From contig JBEKZL010000382.1 in NCBI GenBank assembly GCA_049509915.1, positions 1-5,748 on the forward strand: DNA of 5,748 nucleotides. Reading direction: 5' to 3'. This stretch comes from JBEKYD01 sp049509915 (GTDB lineage Bacteria > Acidobacteriota > Terriglobia > Bryobacterales > Bryobacteraceae). The position numbers were made by a program, and so were the translations under genes. Position 1 is the stretch's first letter, and each line of letters starts with the position of its first letter. This document shows positions 1 through 5,361 of this stretch, piece after piece. The notes under the pieces are model-generated. The model made no database searches. It was not told the DNA's origin and was given only the letters and a program-made list of their open reading frames with translations.

Positions 1-1943
1 GCCACGGGCGCTTCGGGCGCGGGCACCCGGGCAGCCACCCGATTCAGAATGTCGCGCGCCGCCTGGGGCGGCAGCGTCAAGTGGCTGGCTTGCTCCCCGT
101 GCTCCACGCCGGACTCCACCAGTCGCTCGATGGCCGGATCAAGAAACCATGCCGGCAACTCGCCGCTGCGGTTCAAATAGGGCTTGACCAGCGCGCGCCG
201 GATCGCCTGGCGCACATACTCGGTCAACAGGACGGGATTGCGCACGGAAACCGACGCCTCTCCCAGCGCCTCCAGAATCGAAACGGCGTCGCGAATGGAA
301 ACCCGTTCCCGCAGCAGGTTTTGCAGCACCCGCTGCACGCTCGCCAGCGGCAGCAGTTTCGGCACCAGGTCCTCCACCACCTTGGGATGCTCGATGGCCA
401 CGCGGTCCAGCAAGCGCTTGGCGTCCTGGCGGGAAAACAGTTCGTGGGCGAAACGCCGGATGAGTTCCGCCAGGTGCGTCCCCAGGACGCTCACTCCGTC
501 AACCACCGTATAGCCGGCCATGCGGGCTTTCTCGGCGCGCTCGGCGGGCACCCAGAGAGCCTGGATGCCAAAAGCGGGCTCCCGCGTCGGTTGACCTTCG
601 ATCGCCGGATCGGCCGGGCCGGAAGCGATGGCCAGCTCGCAATTCTGCGGCAGCTCATAGCGCGCCACTTCCACGCCCTTCAGCGCGATTACGTACTCGC
701 GGCTGCGCAGCGAGAGGTTGTCCATCACGCGCACGGGCGGCAGCAAGTATCCCAGATCGGTGGCCAACTGTTTGCGAATCGCCGAGATGCGCCGCAGCAG
801 CGGGGAATCCTGAGCCCCTTCCACCAGGCCCACTAAGCCCAGCCCCACCTCGACGGCCAGCGGATCGACCCGGAGCATGGCCTCTACATTCTCCTTGGCT
901 GCCGGCTTGGTTTCGGGCGATGGAGCGGTGGCCTGCTGTTCCCGGCGGCGCAACCGCCATCCCACCACCCCGGCGCCGCCTCCCAAGATCAGAAAGGGGA
1001 GCTTCGGCAAGCCCGGCATGGCGGCCAGCGCCAGCAGAACCCCCGCCGCGAGCAAGAGCGGCTGTGAATTTCCCAAAATCTGCTTCTGGAATTCCGCTCC
1101 CAGGCGGGCGTCGGAACTGGCGCGGGTGACGATCAGGCCGCCCGAGATCGAAATCATCAGCGCCGGAATCACCGTTACCAGGCCGTCCCCGATGGTCAAC
1201 GTGGTATAGGTTTGGAGGGCTTTGAGCAAATCCATGTCGTGCTGCAGAACGCCGATCAAGAATCCGGCCACGATATTGATCCCGGTGATCAGAATGCTGG
1301 CCACTGCGTCCCGCTGGGTGAAGCGCGATGCGCCGTCCATGGCCCCATAGAACTCCGCTTCCGTGGAAAGCTGCTTGCGCCGCCGCTTGGCCTCGGTTTC
1401 GTCGATCAGCCCGGCATTCAGGTCCGAGTCGATTGCCATCTGCTTGCCAGGGAGCGCATCCAAGGTGAAGCGCGCGGTGACTTCGGAGATGCGGACCGCG
1501 CCGTGGTTGATGACTACATACTGGATGGCGATCAAGACCAGGAAGATCACGGCGCCAATGATATAGTTGCCACCCACCACAAAACTGCCGAAGGCGCCGA
1601 TCACCTCACCGGCCGCGGTCGTTCCCGTGTTGCCGTTGAGCAGGATCAGGCGCGACGACGAAATGTTCAGGGCCAGCCGAAACAAAGTGAGCAATAACAG
1701 AGTCGTCGGAAAGGAGGTGAACTCGACCGGGCGGATCAGGTAGAGGGAGACCATCAGCACCATGATCGACATCAGAATGTCGGTCGCGATCAGCAGATCG
1801 AGCATCCAGCCCGGCAGCGGCGTGATCAGCGAGATCACAATGGCCAGCACGGCCAATGGCACCGCCATCTGACCCAGTGTCTCGAGAGGCAATTGAGCCA
1901 TCCAGCGGTTCAGGGGCGGAGCTATGGCTTTGCCGGGTGTCAT
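1..1943 (-). CDS. flhA: Flagellar export ring protein FlhA (3' end missing)
   Basis: FlhA is the inner-membrane export component whose cytoplasmic domain forms a nonameric ring that docks chaperone-substrate complexes and helps couple proton flow to export. I translated 647 full codons from the ATG at 1941-1943; with a family length near 690-700, about 45-50 C-terminal residues lie outside the window. Hydrophobic segments fall near residues 25-45, 46-71, 76-94, 115-145, 213-233, 248-273 and 295-328, as expected for the multi-span N-terminal half. The loop at 151-174 matches the FHIPEP signature (RISEVTARF, then LDALPGKQMAIDSD). LTLFRLALNISSSRLIL (85-101) and AMDGASRFTQRDA (201-213) are further family blocks. 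A charged, Pro/Ala-rich linker (about 331-355) leads to the cytoplasmic domain, with LPPVRVMDNLSLRSREY, TREPAFGIQALWVP and VLQNLLRERVSIRDAVSILEAL. The start lies 4 bp after the flhB stop; the Shine-Dalgarno-like GGTGAG overlaps that stop with only a 3-nt spacer, so translation is probably coupled. The injectisome homologue SctV is unlikely given the flagellar neighbours. Confidence 0.97.
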   Translation of the reverse strand, partial: MTPGKAIAPPLNRWMAQLPLETLGQMAVPLAVLAIVISLITPLPGWMLDLLIATDILMSIMVLMVSLYLIRPVEFTSFPTTLLLLTLFRLALNISSSRLILLNGNTGTTAAGEVIGAFGSFVVGGNYIIGAVIFLVLIAIQYVVINHGAVRISEVTARFTLDALPGKQMAIDSDLNAGLIDETEAKRRRKQLSTEAEFYGAMDGASRFTQRDAVASILITGINIVAGFLIGVLQHDMDLLKALQTYTTLTIGDGLVTVIPALMISISGGLIVTRASSDARLGAEFQKQILGNSQPLLLAAGVLLALAAMPGLPKLPFLILGGGAGVVGWRLRRREQQATAPSPETKPAAKENVEAMLRVDPLAVEVGLGLVGLVEGAQDSPLLRRISAIRKQLATDLGYLLPPVRVMDNLSLRSREYVIALKGVEVARYELPQNCELAIASGPADPAIEGQPTREPAFGIQALWVPAERAEKARMAGYTVVDGVSVLGTHLAELIRRFAHELFSRQDAKRLLDRVAIEHPKVVEDLVPKLLPLASVQRVLQNLLRERVSIRDAVSILEALGEASVSVRNPVLLTEYVRQAIRRALVKPYLNRSGELPAWFLDPAIERLVESGVEHGEQASHLTLPPQAARDILNRVAARVPAPEAPV

Positions 1944-1947
1944 GCGC

Positions 1948-3009
1948 TCACCGTGGCAGTTTCCCGTTCATAAGTTTGAAGATGTAAGCCAGGATTTCGG
2001 CCACCGCGCGATACAGGTGGGGTGGAATCTCCTGTCCGACCTCGACCGAGCCATACAGCGCTTGCGCGAGCGGCGGATTCTCGATGATCGGTACCTGATT
2101 TTCGATTGCGATCTGCCGGATCCGTTGCGCCAGGTAATTCTTCCCCTTGGCGACCACCAACGGGGCCGCCATCCGCTCCATTTCGTAGCGGATCGCCACC
2201 GCGAAGTGAGTCGGGTTGACCACCACGGCGGTAGCTTTGGGTACTTCTTTCATCATCTGCCGCCGGGCCCGGTCCCGTCGCAGGCGGCGGATGCGGGCCT
2301 TCATCTGCTGATTGCCCTCGACATCCTTGATTTCTTCCTTGATTTCCTGACGGCTCATGCGCAGTTCCTGCCGGTAGCGCCGCAACTGGCGGAACAGATC
2401 CACCGCGCCGAACACCAGGAACAGGCCCGCGGCCTTCCACAACAGGCTCATCATGGTGCCGCTCATCAACTGAATGGCGCCGCGCACGCCGGCCAGGGGC
2501 AAAACCAGAAACTGGTCCAGCCGGTCGCGCACCACCACCCAGACCGCCCATAGGAATAGAGGGATCAGCAGCGCCGCTTCGACCATCGACACCAGGTTCT
2601 GGCGCGGCAAGTCGCGCAAGCGTGCGGCCGGGTTGAGCCGTCCGATATCCGGGGCGAGTTTGCTCAGGCTCCATCCAAATCTGGTAGTGGCAAGGCGCAC
2701 CGCCACCGTGATCAGAGCCACCGCCAGTCCGCCGGCGATGAGCGGCGTCAGATAGCTCCACAACAACAGGCGAGCGGTGTGAACGATGTCGGCGGTCGAG
2801 AGTTGCGGCATGAACGCCAAATCCACCAGGTCCCGCATCAACCGGCGGAATCCCGCCAGCGAGTTTCCGGCGGCCATGCGGATCAGCCCGAGAAACGCCA
2901 GAAACTGAAGCGCCGACACGAATTCCCGGGAGGAGGCGAACTGGCCTTCCCGCCGTGCCTTGTCGATCCGCCGCTGCGTCGGCTGTTCGCTCTTGCTTTG
3001 ATCCGCCAT
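1948..3009 (-). CDS. flhB: Flagellar export specificity switch protein FlhB
   Basis: FlhB is the inner-membrane export protein that wraps the FliPQR gate and switches export from rod/hook to filament substrates. The 353-residue product is of normal length (Salmonella FlhB is 383). The N-terminus has the family pattern SEQPTQRRIDKARREGQ (7-23). Four hydrophobic segments follow near 32-48, 84-106, 141-162 and 184-205. After a highly basic, helical stretch (about 207-255) comes the autocleavage motif NPTH at 265-268, where cleavage is known to occur between Asn and Pro; it is intact, so the protein should self-process. The C-terminal lobe has VAKGKNYLAQRIRQIA, IIENPPLAQALY and IPPHLYRAVAEILAYI, all typical. 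The start is firm: the fliR stop lies in the same frame 6 bp upstream, this is the first ATG after it, and the next Met is residue 45. A GGAG abuts the ATG with no spacer, so initiation probably depends on ribosomes finishing fliR. The flhA start follows 4 bp after the stop. Confidence 0.98.
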   Translation of the reverse strand: MADQSKSEQPTQRRIDKARREGQFASSREFVSALQFLAFLGLIRMAAGNSLAGFRRLMRDLVDLAFMPQLSTADIVHTARLLLWSYLTPLIAGGLAVALITVAVRLATTRFGWSLSKLAPDIGRLNPAARLRDLPRQNLVSMVEAALLIPLFLWAVWVVVRDRLDQFLVLPLAGVRGAIQLMSGTMMSLLWKAAGLFLVFGAVDLFRQLRRYRQELRMSRQEIKEEIKDVEGNQQMKARIRRLRRDRARRQMMKEVPKATAVVVNPTHFAVAIRYEMERMAAPLVVAKGKNYLAQRIRQIAIENQVPIIENPPLAQALYGSVEVGQEIPPHLYRAVAEILAYIFKLMNGKLPR

Positions 3010-3015
3010 CTCCGC

Positions 3016-3789
3016 TCATAAGCCCAAAACCCGCTCGGCCGCGTTCCACATCGGGCCTGCCCAATCGTTCAGCGCGCGGGGGAAGAGCGGCACCACCCAA
3101 GCCAGCACCAAGAGCGCCGCCAGCATCTTGATGGGAAACGCGAGCGTCATCATGCGTACCTGGCTATTCAGCCTTCCGAGCAGCGCCAAGGCGACGTCCA
3201 CCAGCACCAACACGGCCACCACCGGGAGGGCCAGGCGGACACCTATCGAGAGCAAGCTAGCCGTCATGTCCACCAGGAGGCGAGCCGAGGTTTGGCTGAA
3301 TTCGCGCGCCGGGTCCGGGATCCGGTCCAAGCTTTCGGCTAGCAAATGCAACACCTGCCGGTCGAAGCCCAGGGCAAAGAACGACAACCCCCCAAACAGT
3401 TGCGCCACGACCAACAGCACCCCGCTGTCGGCCTGAGTATTGGGATCGACCATGGAGGCGTAGCCAAAGCCCGTCGGCTGGCCCAAAATCTGCGCCGCGA
3501 ACGCGAATGCCTCGAGCACGATCGCCGCCGTAACCCCGAGCGCCACTCCCACGGCCGTCTCCATCGCCACGGCGGCCGCCAGCGCCGCCGGCGACGACAG
3601 ATCGAGCGCCACCTTGGGCCAGTGCGAATAAAGAGCCAGAGTCAAGGCCACGGCCAGACCGGCTCGCGCCGTCATGGCCGCCGACGCGAATCCGGGAAGG
3701 GGCACCAGCGCCAGGGCGCCGGCAATCCGCGCCAGCACCAGCAGAAACCCGCTCAGAAGGCCCACCGGTAGCGCCACCCTAGTGGGCAT
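3016..3789 (-). CDS. fliR: Flagellar export gate protein FliR
   Basis: FliR is the single-copy subunit that closes the FliP5-FliQ4-FliR1 export gate in the centre of the flagellar basal body. The product is 257 residues, close to the usual 255-265, and almost entirely hydrophobic, with segments near 8-30, 41-55, 68-105, 124-146, 172-205 and 213-236. Family landmarks are LVLARIAGALALVPLPGF (17-34), GQPTGFGYASMVDPNTQ (102-118), and the C-terminal LNSQVRMMTLAFPIKML. The ATG at 3787-3789 lies inside the end of fliQ (11-bp overlap, different frame), with an AAGGA at 3801-3805 and an 11-nt spacer as a plausible ribosome binding site. The TGA stop is followed, in the same frame, by two sense codons and then the flhB ATG. 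FliR-FlhB fusions are known naturally in some clostridia and work when engineered, so this in-frame arrangement is notable, although here the two genes are separate. SctT of injectisomes is the only realistic alternative and the context rules it out. Confidence 0.97.
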   Translation of the reverse strand: MPTRVALPVGLLSGFLLVLARIAGALALVPLPGFASAAMTARAGLAVALTLALYSHWPKVALDLSSPAALAAAVAMETAVGVALGVTAAIVLEAFAFAAQILGQPTGFGYASMVDPNTQADSGVLLVVAQLFGGLSFFALGFDRQVLHLLAESLDRIPDPAREFSQTSARLLVDMTASLLSIGVRLALPVVAVLVLVDVALALLGRLNSQVRMMTLAFPIKMLAALLVLAWVVPLFPRALNDWAGPMWNAAERVLGL

Positions 3790-4048
3790 AGCGGCCCAAG
3801 TCCTTCCACAGATCCGCGGTGTAGAACAGGATCTTCTCGAGCATCCAGGGCAGCAACAGCACGAAACTCACCAGGAAAACCGCCAGGCGGGGAATGGTGC
3901 TGAACGCGTTATCCTGCATCGACGTCACAATCTGCAAAAGGCTGACCGTGATACCGGCCAGAAAGCCGACCGCCAACAGCGGCGCGGCAAGCCAGAAGGT
4001 CGCGAGCAAGTTCTGGCGGATCAGGTCGACCACGAAATCCGGCGTCAT
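3779..4048 (-). CDS. fliQ: Flagellar export gate protein FliQ
   Basis: FliQ is the small two-helix-hairpin protein that packs, in about four copies, around the FliP-FliR core of the export gate. The product is 89 residues, exactly the family size. It starts MTPDFVVDLIRQNLL, has hydrophobic segments at about 16-42 and 53-76, and carries the conserved hairpin region VSLLQIVTSMQDNAFSTIPR (35-54), followed by the usual LPWMLEK block. The ATG overlaps the fliP TGA as ATGA (4 bp), and a good ribosome binding site, GAGGAG at 4058-4063, sits 9 nt upstream within the end of fliP. The same frame stays open far upstream, inside fliP, but residues before this Met do not resemble FliQ, and the N-terminus MTP plus hydrophilic helix is family-typical. 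The gene overlaps fliR by 11 bp at its 3' end. Confidence 0.97.
   Translation of the reverse strand: MTPDFVVDLIRQNLLATFWLAAPLLAVGFLAGITVSLLQIVTSMQDNAFSTIPRLAVFLVSFVLLLPWMLEKILFYTADLWKDLGRYAH
3801..3805 (-). promoter_or_regulatory. Probable ribosome binding site of fliR
   Basis: Read on the minus strand this is AAGGA (within GGAAGGA), 11 nt before the fliR ATG at 3789 and inside the 3' end of fliQ. The spacer is a little long. No better site is visible, and the 11-bp overlap with fliQ also allows re-initiation after fliQ terminates. Confidence 0.5.
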
Positions 4049-4779
4049 CCGTAGAAACTCCTCATCAACGACCCCACCACCAGATTCCAGCCGTCCACCA
4101 GCACGAACAGCATGATCTTGAAGGGGGCCGAGATCATGACCGGCGGCAACTGCATCATACCGACCGAAAGAGTCACCGACGCCACCACCAGGTCGATCAT
4201 CAAGAAGGGCAGGAACAGCACTGCACCAATCTGGAAGCCGGTTTTCAACTCGGACAGGACGTAGGCGGGAATTAGCACCGCCAGGTCGAGATTTTCGGGA
4301 GTGCGCGGGGCGGGTTGGCGGTCGAGCGACAGAATCAGGCGGATATCTTTTTCCCGGGCAAAACGGATCAGAAAGTGCCGCAACGGCTTGGCCGCCTCGG
4401 TGAAGCCCGCTTCGGGCGTTTCGGTGCCGGCGGCCACCGGCTCCCAACCCCGGTGATACATCTCGGCGGCCACCGGGCGCATAAGTACGATCGTCAGGAA
4501 CAACGCCAGGCCCACCAGCACCTGGTTCGAAGGCATGGTTTGGGTGCCTAAAGCCTGGCGGAGAAAATGCAACACGATGGTGATGCGCAGGAATGGCGTG
4601 ACGCACATCACCGCCGCCGGCAGAAGCGTCCCCAAGGTCAACAACACGATGATCTGCATGGGCACGCTGAGGGTTGCGGCGCCTTTGCTTTCGGAAATGC
4701 CGAACAAGCTGAAGGGCGTGGCAGCCGCAAACGCCGGCTGGACCGCGAGCAGGAGCCAAACCAGCCATCGGCGATTCAT
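4045..4779 (-). CDS. fliP: Flagellar export gate protein FliP
   Basis: FliP forms a pentamer that is the main body of the flagellar export gate. The product is 244 residues (Salmonella 245). An N-terminal signal peptide (MNRR, hydrophobic core 5-18, AFAAA), cleaved in known FliP proteins, supports this ATG; a GGGAG at 4787-4791 lies 7 nt before it. An in-frame ATG at 4890 would add 37 Arg/Gly-rich residues that do not look like FliP. Core motifs: TPFLRITIVLHFLRQALGTQ (61-80), PSNQVLVGLALFLT (83-96), the FliP signature PAYVLSELKTGFQIG (171-185), and PFKIMLFVLVDGWNLV near the C-terminus. Hydrophobic segments fall near 38-60, 86-103, 185-206 and 212-238. The gating methionine loop reads GMMQLPP (207-213), whereas the well-studied proteins have three consecutive Met; see findings. 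Both ends overlap neighbours by 4 bp (ATGA with fliO and with fliQ), so translation is coupled. Confidence 0.98.
   Translation of the reverse strand: MNRRWLVWLLLAVQPAFAAATPFSLFGISESKGAATLSVPMQIIVLLTLGTLLPAAVMCVTPFLRITIVLHFLRQALGTQTMPSNQVLVGLALFLTIVLMRPVAAEMYHRGWEPVAAGTETPEAGFTEAAKPLRHFLIRFAREKDIRLILSLDRQPAPRTPENLDLAVLIPAYVLSELKTGFQIGAVLFLPFLMIDLVVASVTLSVGMMQLPPVMISAPFKIMLFVLVDGWNLVVGSLMRSFYG
4058..4063 (-). promoter_or_regulatory. Ribosome binding site of fliQ
   Basis: Read on the minus strand this is GAGGAG, 9 nt before the fliQ ATG at 4048, and it lies within the final codons of fliP. It is the strongest Shine-Dalgarno match in the window and fixes the start of fliQ within an otherwise long open frame. 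It suggests FliQ, needed in several copies per gate, can be initiated efficiently as well as by ATGA re-initiation. Confidence 0.75.
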
Positions 4780-5099
4780 CGGCCCTCTCCCGGCGAGCCG
4801 GCGAGCCGGCGACCCCGGCCGCCGCCTGATTCGCCATCCGACTGGCCGCCTCCTCCCTGACCGATCAGGGCGCAGCCAGCCGGGGAACACGCCACCAGGA
4901 CAACGGTCTGATCGACTCTCACCAGGTGCAGGTTGTGTTGCGGTCCGAGCGTCAGCTTACCGAGCGACTCCAACCGCGCGCTTCGTCCACGCCCGAGACT
5001 GGCGCGGGGCACTGCTATCCCCAGCCGCTTGAACCACCACAGCACGCCTGCCAGCGTGCCAAAGACCAGCAGAATCGACGCCAGCGGCACAATGGCCAT
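4776..5099 (-). CDS. fliO: Flagellar export gate assembly protein FliO
   Basis: FliO is a small bitopic membrane protein that assists assembly and stability of the FliP ring and is the least conserved part of this apparatus. The product is 107 residues from the ATG at 5097-5099. It has one transmembrane segment near the N-terminus (about 3-25, ending WWFKRLG) and then a basic stretch. The short beta-rich domain that identifies FliO follows: ARLESLGKLTLGPQHNLHLV, then RVDQTVVLVACSPAGCALIG. The last 25 or so residues are a low-complexity Gly/Arg/Ser tail. Another in-frame ATG lies two codons upstream (5103-5105, giving a MEM start), but AGGAG at 5106-5110 abuts that one and is 6 nt from the ATG chosen here. 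The identity rests on position between fliN and fliP plus this weak but recognisable pattern. The stop overlaps the fliP start (ATGA), and fliN ends in the same frame just upstream. Confidence 0.88.
   Translation of the reverse strand: MAIVPLASILLVFGTLAGVLWWFKRLGIAVPRASLGRGRSARLESLGKLTLGPQHNLHLVRVDQTVVLVACSPAGCALIGQGGGGQSDGESGGGRGRRLAGSPGEGR
4787..4791 (-). promoter_or_regulatory. Ribosome binding site of fliP
   Basis: Read on the minus strand this is GGGAG, 7 nt before the fliP ATG at 4779, inside the last codons of fliO. It decides the start in favour of the Met that opens a signal peptide, against the in-frame ATG at 4890. It directly follows the small tandem repeat in the fliO tail. Confidence 0.7.
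4791..4812. repeat. 8-bp tandem repeat in the fliO tail
   Basis: The plus strand reads CGGCGAGC twice and then CGGCGA, about 2.75 copies of an 8-bp unit. It lies in the codons for the Gly/Arg-rich C-terminus of FliO, just before the fliP ribosome binding site. The unit is not a multiple of three, so gain or loss of one copy would shift the end of the fliO frame and uncouple its stop from the fliP start. Confidence 0.8.
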
Positions 5100-5105
5100 C
5101 TCCAT

Positions 5106-5110
5106 CTCCT
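5106..5110 (-). promoter_or_regulatory. Ribosome binding site of fliO
   Basis: Read on the minus strand the junction is TAGGAG followed by ATGGAGATG; AGGAG overlaps the fliN stop codon (TAG). It directly abuts the first ATG (5105) but lies 6 nt from the second (5099), which is the usual spacing, so the second is preferred. Confidence 0.65.
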
Positions 5111-5354
5111 ATTCGTCGCGAAAATCGGTGATCCGAACACCGAGCGTGTTCTCGATCACCACGATCTCTCCGGACCCGCACAGCACGCCGCCGATGTAGA
5201 TGTCGATGTTCTCTCCGGCGGAGCGCGAGGTTTCGATCAGGCTGCCTTCATCCCATTCGAGGACATCTCGCGTCGGCATCACGCAACGGTCGAGTTCGAT
5301 CTCGATGTCGACCGGCACATCGGCCATCAGCGCTATCTCTGCTTGTGGATTCAT
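5109..5354 (-). CDS. fliN: Flagellar motor switch protein FliN (minimal, SpoA domain only)
   Basis: FliN is a component of the flagellar C-ring; it helps set rotation direction and provides a docking site for the export ATPase complex (FliH) at the base of the motor. The product is 81 residues, essentially one SpoA/SpoIIIAP-like domain: MADVPVDIEIELDRCVMPTR (10-29), then VLEWDEGSLIETSRSAGENI (31-50), DIYIGGVLCGSGEIVVIENT (51-70), and the typical ending LGVRITDF. Enterobacterial FliN is about 137 residues with a longer N-terminal extension. Here an in-frame TGA lies only 18 bp before the ATG, so the short form is not an artefact of start choice unless the frame was damaged. There is no good Shine-Dalgarno; the ATG follows the flgE stop by 7 bp, so initiation is probably coupled to flgE. 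FliM is not in this window. The paralogue FliY is larger and carries a CheC-like domain, which is absent here. Confidence 0.95.
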   Translation of the reverse strand: MNPQAEIALMADVPVDIEIELDRCVMPTRDVLEWDEGSLIETSRSAGENIDIYIGGVLCGSGEIVVIENTLGVRITDFRDE

Positions 5355-5361
5355 CGGCGGA

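Noticed and set aside
81..836. A 251-codon open frame on the plus strand
   Set aside because: It is antisense to flhA, whose minus-strand translation matches the family across the whole interval. The predicted protein is His/Gln/Arg-rich with no recognisable domain, as expected for a shadow frame in GC-rich DNA.
1212..1697. A 161-codon open frame on the plus strand
   Set aside because: It is antisense to the FHIPEP-containing part of flhA and has no domain or ribosome binding site that stands out.
1924..2553. A 209-codon open frame on the plus strand, antisense to flhB
   Set aside because: Its composition (many His, Gln, Pro) is typical of a reverse-complement shadow; flhB on the other strand is unambiguous.
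1940..3100. A 386-codon minus-strand open frame longer than flhB
   Set aside because: It is the alternative frame of flhB itself. Its product is Gly/Arg/Pro-rich without membrane segments, whereas the frame at 1948-3009 gives an intact FlhB with NPTH.
3779..4837. A 352-codon open frame ending with fliQ, as a possible fusion
   Set aside because: Only the last 89 codons look like FliQ; the upstream part is the shifted frame of fliP, and a strong ribosome binding site precedes the FliQ ATG.
4780..4890. An extended N-terminus for FliP from the ATG at 4890
   Set aside because: The extra 37 residues are an Arg/Gly/Pro-rich shadow of the fliO tail, would place the signal peptide internally, and lack the GGGAG seen before the downstream ATG.
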